DNA of 13,401 bases. Origin: Rickettsiales bacterium. Its GTDB lineage: Bacteria > Pseudomonadota > Alphaproteobacteria > Rickettsiales > CANDYO01. Of the stretch, positions 1-6,853 are shown in pieces (position 1 is the first letter of the stretch; each line of letters starts with the position of its first letter). A program made the translations under genes and the position numbers. The notes beneath the pieces are model-generated. The model did not search any database and was not told where the DNA came from. It worked only from the letters and a program-made list of their open reading frames with translations. The stretch is from contig CANDYO010000049.1 in NCBI GenBank assembly GCA_947424995.1, forward strand, positions 1 to 13,401, in the 5' to 3' direction.

Positions 1-84
1 ATTTATTATAATGAGATTAGAAATCATCAATCTTTAGCTGGAAAAACACCATTAACTTTTTTGCAAAATCTGTCAACGAATTAG
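1..84 (+). CDS. Transposase/integrase C-terminal tail, partial (IS481/IS3-type)
   Basis: The frame is open from the window edge and encodes 27 residues before a TAG stop at 82-84. The visible peptide has the pattern YYNEIRNHQSL followed by GKTPLTFL. This YN-x-x-R-x-H-Q-S-L-x-x-x-T-P signature is typical of the extreme C-terminus of integrase-core (rve) transposases of the IS481 and IS3 families. These are DDE enzymes that catalyse DNA strand transfer. The catalytic D, D and E residues would lie upstream of the window, so it cannot be said whether the element is intact. The terminal inverted repeat is not certain; TTTACA at 91-96 could be its outer end, since many such elements end in ACA. The stop lies 168 bases before ffh on the same strand. 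The family assignment rests on one motif. Confidence 0.7.
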   Translation: MYYNEIRNHQSLAGKTPLTFLQNLSTN

Positions 85-100
85 TTAACCTTTACAATCC

Positions 101-222
101 CTGACGAAGAAAAACTAAGCAAAGCCTAGTTTTAACGAGATCGGGGATCTCATGAGGATATAAACTCCTGGTATCCTTAGGTACTACGCTGTTAAAGCAG
201 CTTCGCCAGGGGTAAAGCGTAG
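101..222. repeat. Structured intergenic palindromes between transposase end and ffh
   Basis: This stretch contains several stem-loops in a row. AAAACTAAGC (111-120) pairs with GCCTAGTTTT (124-133) with one mismatch across a 3-base loop. AGAT pairs with ATCT around CGGGG (138-150). AGGATA (155-160) pairs with TATCCT (172-177). CTACGCT (184-190) pairs with AGCGTAG (216-222). Words such as CGGGGATC and GCTTCGCC also occur in the repeats at 9612-9768 and 3025-3235, so this may be a degraded member of the same intergenic repeat family. No convincing ffh promoter was found here. The SRP RNA core motif is not present, so it is not the 4.5S RNA gene. Confidence 0.4.
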
Positions 223-252
223 CTTTCAAACTTAACCTCAAAGGAACAATAT

Positions 253-1599
253 ATGTTTGAATCACTATCAAGTAATCTAAGTAAAATTATCAGTAAAATC
301 ACTTCCAGAGGTTTATTAACCGAAGAAAATATTGATCAAGCGATGAGGGAAATACGAGTAGCTCTACTTGAAGCTGATGTTTCCTTAAGCGTAGTTAAAG
401 AACTTACCAATAAAATAAAAGAACAAGCAAAAGGAGAAAAAGTCCTTAAAAGTATATCTCCAGGACAAATGGTGATTAAAATAGTTCATGACGAACTAGT
501 GAGTATTTTAGGACAAAATTTAAGTCCAATTAATCTATCAACTAAACCTCCTGCGGTGGTAATGTTTGTTGGTCTGCAAGGCTCTGGTAAAACTACTTCT
601 AGCGCAAAATTGGCTTTATGGTTAAAGCAAAAAATGCATAAAAATGTCTTGTTAGCATCATTAGATATCGCAAGACCGGCTGCAAAAGAACAACTAGAAA
701 GTCTTGCTAAACAAATTAATATAGCTTCATTACCAATCAAAGCCAATGAAAGCACAACTGCAATTGCTAAGCGCGCTCTAGAAGCCGCCAAAGAATCAAT
801 AACTGACGTATTAATCTTAGATACAGCTGGTAGACTCCATATTGACGAAAAGTTAATGCAAGAATTAGTCGAAATAAAGCAATTAACTAATCCCATTGAA
901 ATCGTTTTGGTAGTTGATGCCTTAATAGGACAAGACGCAGTAAATATAGCTAAAGAATTCAATCAACACTTAGGATTAACTAGTATTCTATTAACTAGAA
1001 TAGACGGTGATAGTCGTGGTGGCGCAGCGCTGAGTTTAGCTCATGCCACTGGTTGCCCTATCAAATATATGGGTACTGGTGAAAAAATGAATGAATTTCA
1101 GGAATTTCATCCTGACAGAATTGCTTCACGTATTCTAGGCATGGGGGACGTAGTTTCTTTAGTTGAGCAAGCTGCAGCAAATATTGATCAAGCCGACGCA
1201 GAAAAAATGGCGGCTCGTCTGCAACGAGGCCAATTTGACCTTAATGACTTATTATCTCAGTTGCGCAATCTTAAGAAAATGGGCGGCATAAGCTCAATGC
1301 TAGGAATGATCCCTGGCTTAGGTAAACTAAAAGCTCAAATAGGCCAAGGAGATCTCAAAGAAGATATGCTTAAGCGCCAAGAAGCAATTATTTTATCAAT
1401 GACCAAAGCTGAAAGAAAAAATTTCAAAATACTAAATGGTTCTCGCCGTAAACGAATAGCAGCTGGAGCTGGAGTACAAGTACAAGAAATAAATCGACTG
1501 CTTAATCAATTTCAAGAAATGAGTAATATGATGCGCAAATTTAGTAAAATGGATCAAAAATCTATGATGCGCTCTGGATTAAAAAACTTACTTGGCTAG
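253..1599 (+). CDS. ffh: Signal recognition particle protein Ffh (SRP54)
   Basis: Ffh is the GTPase that, with 4.5S RNA, binds emerging signal sequences and delivers ribosomes to FtsY at the inner membrane. The 448-residue length is normal for the family. Residues 1-85 form the helical N domain. The G domain has the P-loop GLQGSGKTT at 107-115, the DTAGR motif at 190-194, and TRID at 248-251 in the G4 position where many bacteria have TKMD or TKLD. The C-terminal M domain, about 310-448, is methionine rich, with the flexible loop MGGISSMLGMIPG near 343-355 and the RNA-binding SRRKRIAAGAG near 397-407. An AAGGAA Shine-Dalgarno at 241-246 supports the ATG at 253. The usual alphaproteobacterial neighbours rpsP, rimM and trmD are not downstream. 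All catalytic motifs are intact. Confidence 0.98.
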   Translation: MFESLSSNLSKIISKITSRGLLTEENIDQAMREIRVALLEADVSLSVVKELTNKIKEQAKGEKVLKSISPGQMVIKIVHDELVSILGQNLSPINLSTKPPAVVMFVGLQGSGKTTSSAKLALWLKQKMHKNVLLASLDIARPAAKEQLESLAKQINIASLPIKANESTTAIAKRALEAAKESITDVLILDTAGRLHIDEKLMQELVEIKQLTNPIEIVLVVDALIGQDAVNIAKEFNQHLGLTSILLTRIDGDSRGGAALSLAHATGCPIKYMGTGEKMNEFQEFHPDRIASRILGMGDVVSLVEQAAANIDQADAEKMAARLQRGQFDLNDLLSQLRNLKKMGGISSMLGMIPGLGKLKAQIGQGDLKEDMLKRQEAIILSMTKAERKNFKILNGSRRKRIAAGAGVQVQEINRLLNQFQEMSNMMRKFSKMDQKSMMRSGLKNLLG

Positions 1600-1630
1600 T
1601 TCTAAATTCTGCAGCAATTCTTCTTGCCTC

Positions 1631-1659
1631 TTGCTAAAACGATTAGACTAAGTTATAAA
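1631..1659 (+). promoter_or_regulatory. Predicted sigma-70 promoter for the MFS transporter
   Basis: TTGCTA at 1631-1636 (4 of 6 matches to TTGACA) and TATAAA at 1654-1659 (5 of 6 matches to TATAAT) are separated by exactly 17 bases. Transcription would start near 1666, giving a leader of about 30 bases before the ATG at 1696. AGGAT at 1688-1692 serves as ribosome binding site. This suggests the transporter is transcribed independently of ffh. In AT-rich DNA such matches can arise by chance. Confidence 0.45.
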
Positions 1660-1695
1660 TAAATACCTGTTAGTTACAGTGGCACATAGGATAAG

Positions 1696-2937
1696 ATGGA
1701 TAGAGCAAAATTAAATATTTGGATATTATGGTCATTTACAGTATTTTTCTTTGCTTATCAATTCGTGCTACGTCTTTCTCCAGGGGTATTAATCGATGAA
1801 ATAATGATTAAGTACCAGGTAAATGCCTCCACCTTCGGTGTCATAACAGCATTTTATTACATGGGTTATGCTGGAATGCAAATTCCAGTGGGTATTTTAT
1901 TAGATAAATTCGGCATTCGCTATGTCGTCGCTATTAGCGCTTTTATTTGCGTACTTGGCAATCTTCCTTTAATATTTTCAGATCATTGGATTCCTGCATT
2001 ATTTGGTCGCTTTTTGATCGGTATCGGCTCTGCTGCTGGAGCACTTGGAGCTATCCATGCTGTACGAATTAATTTCCCTCAAAAATATATGTCTAAAATG
2101 ATTGGCTTTACTATCACCTTTAGTTTACTAGGAGCTATTTACGGTAAATCAATTAACCGTGGATTACTTGAGCTTTTTGGCATGCAACAAAGTATTATTT
2201 ATATCTCAATTCCTGGTATTATAGTTGCTTTAGGCATCTTATTTCTTGCTAAAGACATAGATAATAAAATAACTAGAGCTGCAGAGCAATATTCAGTATT
2301 ATCCTCATTAAAGTTAGTTGCTCAAGATGGAAGGATAATTTTACTTTCAATAGCTGGAGCATTAATGGTTGGCCCCTTAGAAGCTTTCGCCGATATTTTT
2401 GGTGAACCTTATTTTATTACCGTTTATAATTTTGCTCCAGTAGATGCAGGCTATTTAACCGCTTCTGCTATTTATTTTGGTATGTGTTTAGGCGCACCTC
2501 TTCTTGCCGCTATTGCTGATCGGTTCAAATGCCATTATGTTATTAATATAACTTGTGGAATGGGTATGGCCGGAATTTTTTACCTAATTTTAAATAAACA
2601 AGTTGCAGGATACGCACCAATGTTTGCGCTTACATTCCTTATTGGAATAATGAGTGCTTATCAGGTGCTGATTATTTCTACTGTTTCTAGTCTAGTTCCT
2701 CCCAATGTAAATGGCGTAGCTATAGCAACAGTAAATATGATCAACATGATTGCTGGAACAGCTTACAATGCTTCAATCGGTAATTTGCTTGATTATTATT
2801 GGACTGGAGAATTGATCAATGGTAAAAGACTTTATTCAGAAATAGCTTATACCGATGCATTATTCATTCTACCAATTACTTTAATGCTGGGAGCTATCCT
2901 ATGCTTCATCTTAAAACCTAAGCCAGGTATATGTTGA
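1696..2937 (+). CDS. Major facilitator superfamily transporter
   Basis: This is a 413-residue polytopic inner-membrane protein with about twelve hydrophobic segments, the usual MFS size and topology. The first segment is near residues 9-27. The loop between helices 2 and 3 carries the MFS motif A pattern, PVGILLDKFGIR at about 64-75, with its conserved Gly, Asp and Arg. A second Asp-Arg loop, AIADRFK, follows in the C-terminal half. Such proteins move small solutes by proton symport, antiport or facilitated diffusion. Intracellular bacteria often carry several for taking up host metabolites. The sequence does not reveal the substrate. AGGAT at 1688-1692 supports the ATG start. The gene lies 96 bases after ffh, is probably separately transcribed, and converges on the sensor kinase across a repeat-filled junction. 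Confidence 0.92.
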   Translation: MDRAKLNIWILWSFTVFFFAYQFVLRLSPGVLIDEIMIKYQVNASTFGVITAFYYMGYAGMQIPVGILLDKFGIRYVVAISAFICVLGNLPLIFSDHWIPALFGRFLIGIGSAAGALGAIHAVRINFPQKYMSKMIGFTITFSLLGAIYGKSINRGLLELFGMQQSIIYISIPGIIVALGILFLAKDIDNKITRAAEQYSVLSSLKLVAQDGRIILLSIAGALMVGPLEAFADIFGEPYFITVYNFAPVDAGYLTASAIYFGMCLGAPLLAAIADRFKCHYVINITCGMGMAGIFYLILNKQVAGYAPMFALTFLIGIMSAYQVLIISTVSSLVPPNVNGVAIATVNMINMIAGTAYNASIGNLLDYYWTGELINGKRLYSEIAYTDALFILPITLMLGAILCFILKPKPGIC

Positions 2938-3002
2938 TACTATTATTAAGTGTTGGCGAGTATCTATTATAAAGGATTTAGCTTCTACACGACTCAAAGG
3001 TT

Positions 3003-3030
3003 AATAACAAAAGACGCCATTTTTGGCGTC
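3003..3030 (-). terminator. Candidate Rho-independent terminator, minus strand
   Basis: Read on the minus strand, GACGCC and GGCGTC form a perfect 6-bp GC-rich stem around AAAAAT, followed immediately by TTTTGTTATT. It would stop transcripts coming from the sensor kinase, whose stop codon is about 300 bases upstream in that direction. The distance and the overlap with the repeat end lower confidence. Confidence 0.4.
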
Positions 3031-3156
3031 ATCCAGAGCGTAGCTGAACGTAGTGAAGCAAGCGTAGGATTCCTAAGCGCAAATTTATAATCGAAGATCA
3101 TGCCAAATATACTTTTTAATGAAGCTAAGCCTTCGGCTTAGGTTCATCTAGCATAA

Positions 3157-3180
3157 TAATAGCCTTCGGCTATATTTTTT
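3157..3180 (+). terminator. Candidate Rho-independent terminator, plus strand
   Basis: ATAGCC-TTC-GGCTAT at 3159-3173 is a perfect 6-bp stem with a 3-base loop, followed by ATTTTTT. This is the classic terminator layout. It lies inside the fold-back element, about 220 bases after the MFS transporter stop, and could end that transcript. Confidence 0.45.
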
Positions 3181-3263
3181 GCGCTGGATTCCACGCTTTG
3201 CTTCGCCCCGCTTAGCTTCAGCTCTGAATGATGCCAATCTTTATTAACCTTTATGTCGTGTAC

Positions 3264-3297
3264 TGAGGTTTAGCTTAAAGCTTAAGATATGACCTCA
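3264..3297. repeat. Hairpin just downstream of the sensor kinase gene
   Basis: TGAGGT (3264-3269) and ACCTCA (3292-3297) pair perfectly. Within them CTTAA (3274-3278) pairs with TTAAG (3282-3286). The hairpin lies 30 bases past the kinase stop codon, adjacent to the outer arm of the fold-back element. It has no U-tract on either strand, so it is more likely an mRNA 3' structure than a standard terminator. Confidence 0.35.
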
Positions 3298-3326
3298 CAT
3301 TTCCTAGTAACCGAAGCTATGGTAGC

Positions 3327-5642
3327 CTAAACAAAGCTCTTAATAATATCAAGAATTTGTTGCCTTTTATAGGGTTTGCGAACGTAGGCTTTAGCACCTA
3401 GAGAGATAGTTTTTTCTATCTCTTTATTATCATTGGTACCACTTTGAATAATTACTGGTATGTTGCAAATTTCAGGCCTTGCTTTAATTTCTGCTAGCAC
3501 ATTTAAGCCATACATATCTGGCATCATCAAATCAAGAAAAATGAGATCAACATTTTGTGAATGCTCTGCTAAATATTCTAAAGCAGCAACTCCACCATAT
3601 ACAGAGATGAGCTTATAATTGGTATTACTTAATAAAATATCCATACTCATTTGACAAGTTGGCTCATCGTCTATCATCAATATATTGATAATTTTATCTT
3701 TATTTGTAGTAAGAGCTATCTTCTTATTTTTTTCCCCTTCAATAATTTCCGTTTGCTGAACAATAGGTAAGGTAAAACTTACGCTTATTCCTTTTATTTC
3801 ATTGTTCTTAGCCCAAATTTTACCGTGATGACCATTAACTATTTTTTTGCATATAGCAAGTCCAAGGCCAGCACCATTCACTTTATCTTTGGTATTGCTG
3901 CTTTGAGCAAATGGACTAAAAATATCTTCTAATTCATTCTCAGGTACACTAATCCCCTCATCTTCAATGGTAACCATATATGCTGGGGTATGACCATTAT
4001 CTTTATTTTTAATTTCCGTAGGAATAACTCTAATAAATATATTACCTTCTTGCATAAATTTAATTGAGTTAGTTAAGATATTTCGTAAGACTTGAGAAAT
4101 TCTTTCAATGTCCATCAACAATACAGCTCTTTCTGGTGCCTTCTCTAAGATTATTTTAATTGACTTATTAACAAGATATAAAGTTTCACATTCAATAATA
4201 ATATCTTTGATAATTATTATCAAATCAGTGTTTTGCAGATTAAAATATATCTTCCCTGAGTTAAATATAGATAAATCGAGCAAGTTAGATACCAAAGAAA
4301 AAAGACGTTGGCTATTACTGGCGACAGCTGATGCTAAAGCAAATTTTTTCTTATCGCTATGTTTCTGCCAATTTTCAACTAATCCTTGAGCAATAGAAGT
4401 TATGCCTTGCACAGGCGTGCGAACTTCATGACTGATATTGTTTAAAAACTCTGTTTTAATCGTTAAGGCTTTTTCTAACTCTATAGTACGCTCTTTAACT
4501 TTGTGCTCTAGATTACTATTAATAATTTCAACATTATTTTTAGCTTGAATTAGTTGCTCCTTAGTACTTTGAATCTCTTGTAATTGATTCGCTAAAAGAT
4601 TTACTTCATCATATTGACCATAATAAATTTCTGCACCAATATTACCTTCAGCTATTTTTTTAGCAGAATCAGATAACAAAATTATAGGTTTAACAATGTG
4701 CTTACGAAAATAATAAAGCATAATAATAAACAAGATTCCCATTAGGCTGAGCTCAGCTATTCTAGGAAAAGTAATTTGCCAATATTCAGCATTAGCCATT
4801 TTAACATCTTCACCAACTACAAAATAAAATGGATATTGATCTGAATGTTTAAAATAATTTAAACTAAATTTATAATATTCAACTGGGTTTTTAAGAAAAG
4901 ATCTATCCTCATTAATTTTAAGTATGCTATTTTTTACTTGTTCAATGAGCTTTTCTGGTGGCAAAGTATTAGCATAAGAAAAATTCATATTATGAGAAGA
5001 CAAAACATAATTCATATTTTCATCGAATAACATAAATACCAAATCTTTGCGATTAAATACTCGTTCTAATCTATTGGTAAGACGTTCTAAACTAATACCA
5101 GTAGCTACCGTTCCCAAGAAATGCCCTTGTTTATCTCTAATGCCAATACCAGCTGGGATAATCCATTGGTTACTAGGAATGCCGATAGCAGGAGGCGAAA
5201 ATTGTATTTGACCAGGATAAAGAGGAGTTTTATTTAAATGTGAACGCATGGAAACGTCATGCTCTTCTTGAGACCCGTTGCTTGCTATATGGACGATAAC
5301 TTTTTTAGTGGGTTTAACCCAACTAAATATAGTCCAAATATCCTCCCCCGTTGGGTCTGCATATGCTTCTGTAGAAAAAATCTGAGATACAAAAGTAGAA
5401 TCTTGGCTACCATGGTGAACTATTTTATTACCAAGAAAATTCGTATAATGAACAACAAAATTTAAAGATTCGGATAATTCACGATCAAGAAAATCTGCTT
5501 TATCCGCCATTTTGGCTTCTTTTTTGCTGTAATATGAATTATGAACTAATAAACCTACACCAACAGAAATGATACTAACTGCTAGCAAAATGAATATTGA
5601 GAATATTGTAAAATCACGCGCTAAGGAAGATTTTTTAATCAT
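3327..5642 (-). CDS. Hybrid sensor histidine kinase with C-terminal receiver domain
   Basis: This 771-residue inner-membrane protein probably senses an extracytoplasmic signal. A first membrane segment (about 12-34) and a second (about 297-312) flank a periplasmic region of some 260 residues. That region's WIIPAGIGIRD and GTVATGISLE segments resemble a Cache/PAS-like sensor. A HAMP linker follows (about 313-365), then a coiled coil (365-395). The HisKA domain has the phospho-accepting His405 in NNISHEVRTP. The ATPase domain has Asn525 in the N box, DEG at 561-563 and GAGLGL at 590-595. The receiver (about 652-771) keeps Asp658, Asp659, phospho-acceptor Asp704, Ser734 and Lys756. Every catalytic residue is intact, so phosphorelay to an unlinked HPt or regulator is expected. 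No output domain and no neighbouring regulator gene are present. GGTGA about seven bases before the ATG supports the start. Confidence 0.93.
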   Translation of the reverse strand: MIKKSSLARDFTIFSIFILLAVSIISVGVGLLVHNSYYSKKEAKMADKADFLDRELSESLNFVVHYTNFLGNKIVHHGSQDSTFVSQIFSTEAYADPTGEDIWTIFSWVKPTKKVIVHIASNGSQEEHDVSMRSHLNKTPLYPGQIQFSPPAIGIPSNQWIIPAGIGIRDKQGHFLGTVATGISLERLTNRLERVFNRKDLVFMLFDENMNYVLSSHNMNFSYANTLPPEKLIEQVKNSILKINEDRSFLKNPVEYYKFSLNYFKHSDQYPFYFVVGEDVKMANAEYWQITFPRIAELSLMGILFIIMLYYFRKHIVKPIILLSDSAKKIAEGNIGAEIYYGQYDEVNLLANQLQEIQSTKEQLIQAKNNVEIINSNLEHKVKERTIELEKALTIKTEFLNNISHEVRTPVQGITSIAQGLVENWQKHSDKKKFALASAVASNSQRLFSLVSNLLDLSIFNSGKIYFNLQNTDLIIIIKDIIIECETLYLVNKSIKIILEKAPERAVLLMDIERISQVLRNILTNSIKFMQEGNIFIRVIPTEIKNKDNGHTPAYMVTIEDEGISVPENELEDIFSPFAQSSNTKDKVNGAGLGLAICKKIVNGHHGKIWAKNNEIKGISVSFTLPIVQQTEIIEGEKNKKIALTTNKDKIINILMIDDEPTCQMSMDILLSNTNYKLISVYGGVAALEYLAEHSQNVDLIFLDLMMPDMYGLNVLAEIKARPEICNIPVIIQSGTNDNKEIEKTISLGAKAYVRKPYKRQQILDIIKSFV

Positions 5643-5696
5643 AATTTTTCACCCCATTGAATATCTTAAGTTATTGATTAAGATAGAAATGTTACG

Positions 5697-5716
5697 CGTA
5701 TACTATACTATATACG
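5697..5716. promoter_or_regulatory. TATA-rich palindrome in the divergent kinase/2H promoter region
   Basis: CGTATA (5697-5702) and TATACG (5711-5716) form an inverted repeat around CTATACTA, and TATACT occurs twice in tandem at 5699-5709. It could be an operator or overlap the kinase promoter. On the minus strand a TTGATC at 5728-5723 lies 15-17 bases from TATAGT/TAGTAT inside this palindrome. The location about 55 bases before the kinase ATG suits a promoter with an overlapping regulator site. The role is inferred. Confidence 0.35.
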
Positions 5717-5810
5717 ATAAAAGATCAATGAGTATTAAAATATAAGTTACCTACCCTTACTAGAACGAAAGAGCGCTTAAATTCTAGTGAAGATTGTTTA
5801 TAAAAATGAC

Positions 5811-5839
5811 TTGCAACAGCAAATTATAGCGGTTATTAT
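5811..5839 (+). promoter_or_regulatory. Predicted sigma-70 promoter for the 2H phosphoesterase-like gene
   Basis: TTGCAA at 5811-5816 (4 of 6 to consensus) and TATTAT at 5834-5839 (5 of 6) are separated by 17 bases. Transcription would begin near 5846. That falls after the first base of the possible TTG start at 5843, so this promoter favours translation from the ATG at 5870. Confidence 0.45.
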
Positions 5840-5869
5840 TAGTTGATAGTCAAATTTTTAGCAAAACAT

Positions 5870-6562
5870 ATGCAAATATTTAAATACTTAGCCACTATAA
5901 TATCTATTACTCTCTCGGTTTATAGCGGAGCGAGTGAATTAGCTGATATTAAAGAATATGGCATAGTAATGATTCCTGGCAAAGAATGTATTAAAAAAGC
6001 AGTATCTTTTAATCAAAAAATAGAAAATACACTAAAAAATGAATCAATCGAAAAAGTTGATAATTATTGGCATATAACCCTGTATCACGGTGCGTATCAA
6101 CAAAAAGACCTCTTGCCCCTATATAAACAATTAAATGAATTAGAACTAAACTCCTTCTCTATTACTTTTACTGAAATTTATGACACTCTAGATCGATGGA
6201 TTGATTGGAAAGTTATCAATAATGACGAACTTCATTCTTTGCATTGTAAAATCGTTGGAGTAGGAAGTCAGTATAGTCAACGACCCCTAAAAAGAAGCGC
6301 TGACATCTATAGCTCTTTAACTGATGTGCAACGTAAACAAGTGGATAAATATGGAGTACAAGGAATTCTAGAATATTACACTCCTCATCTTACTTTATTC
6401 TACGCTTATCCCCCTAATGAATCATTGCGAAAAGCTGTCACTGCACTGCAACCATTACCAAGCAATATTAATTGTCCCGCTGTCAGTATAGCTGTTGGTG
6501 AACTAGGTTATAATGGCAATATTATCAATATTTTATATAAAATCGATTTACCTTCTCAGTAG
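5870..6562 (+). CDS. Exported 2H phosphoesterase-like protein
   Basis: The 230-residue product has two H-x-T motifs, HITL at 68-71 and HLTL at 173-176, about 105 residues apart. This is the hallmark of the 2H phosphoesterase superfamily, which includes 2'-5' RNA ligase/LigT and cyclic phosphodiesterases. In that superfamily both histidines act on 2',3'-cyclic or 2'-5' phosphodiester bonds. The N-terminus MQIFK, a hydrophobic run to about residue 19, then SGAS looks like a cleavable signal peptide, so the enzyme probably works in the periplasm or outside. A TTG at 5843 would add nine residues, but the predicted promoter starts within that codon; ATG 5870 was preferred. Neither start has a clear Shine-Dalgarno. 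The gene is divergent from the sensor kinase. The substrate is unknown. Confidence 0.72.
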   Translation: MQIFKYLATIISITLSVYSGASELADIKEYGIVMIPGKECIKKAVSFNQKIENTLKNESIEKVDNYWHITLYHGAYQQKDLLPLYKQLNELELNSFSITFTEIYDTLDRWIDWKVINNDELHSLHCKIVGVGSQYSQRPLKRSADIYSSLTDVQRKQVDKYGVQGILEYYTPHLTLFYAYPPNESLRKAVTALQPLPSNINCPAVSIAVGELGYNGNIINILYKIDLPSQ

Positions 6563-6624
6563 CTGGACAGTTAAAGAGAGAGCTTAGAACAACCCATGTA
6601 TGTCTTCACCATTCCAGTTACGAA

Positions 6625-6767
6625 CGTCATCGCGAGCGAAACGCTTCATAGCCTTCAGGCTGTGGAAGCATTGAGAGCTTAAGATCCAGTTAGATAATTA
6701 ATTCCGTAGGAATTACATTAAAAAAATATATGTAGACCGCAGTCTAAATATATTACTGGATTGCCAC
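6625..6767. repeat. Intergenic palindromic repeat, partial or degraded
   Basis: The left end CGTCATCGCGAGCG (6625-6638) and the right end GGATTGCCAC (6758-6767) resemble the CGTCATTGCGAGC...GGCAATCC intergenic repeats seen in many bacterial genomes. ATCCAGT (6684-6690) and ACTGGAT (6755-6761) are perfect inverted repeats. Between them are three hairpins: GCTTC...GAAGC enclosing TAGCC-TTCA-GGCTG (6643-6669), TAATTCC-GTA-GGAATTA (6699-6715), and TAGAC-CGCA-GTCTA (6733-6746, last pair written approximately). It occupies the convergent gap between the 2H gene and the glutamine-synthetase-like gene. No gene is visible in the gap. Confidence 0.55.
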
Positions 6768-6853
6768 AAAAAATGTTTTCTACACAAATGCAATAAAATA
6801 TTTTTTTCGTAAGAATTAAAGCTATTTTTATCTCTATAATCAATAGACCACCT

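Larger units (their letters stand above)
2986..3262. repeat. Nested inverted-repeat (fold-back) element in a convergent junction
   Basis: Two nested pairs of inverted repeats are visible. The outer arms 2986-3007 and 3241-3262 match at 20 of 22 positions. The inner arms 3025-3073 and 3186-3235 are imperfect, sharing GGCxTCAT at the ends, CAGAGC, then GAAGC and GCGT, and GGAxTCC at the inner end. The centre carries two short TTC-loop hairpins: one at 3121-3145 (CTAAGCC/GGCTTAG) and one at 3159-3173 (ATAGCC/GGCTAT). No reading frame of note is present. The inner arm ends GGCGTCATCC resemble the ends of the element at 9612-9768. It fills most of the 389-base gap between the MFS gene and the kinase. 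It looks like a non-autonomous repeat or MITE-like relic; origin and mobility are inference. Confidence 0.75.

Noticed and set aside
97..252. Possible 4.5S RNA (ffs) upstream of ffh
   Set aside because: The stretch is hairpin-rich and next to ffh, but it lacks the conserved SRP RNA core with GGAAG and AGCA loops, and its stems resemble the intergenic repeats instead.
486..962. 158-residue minus-strand open frame
   Set aside because: It lies wholly inside ffh on the opposite strand, and its translation resembles no family.
2938..3326. CRISPR-like or tandem repeat array
   Set aside because: The repeats are inverted and nested, with no regular direct repeat and spacer pattern.
5843..5869. TTG start for the 2H-like protein
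   Set aside because: The predicted promoter would start transcription near 5846, no Shine-Dalgarno precedes it, and ATG 5870 gives a normal signal peptide. Not fully excluded.
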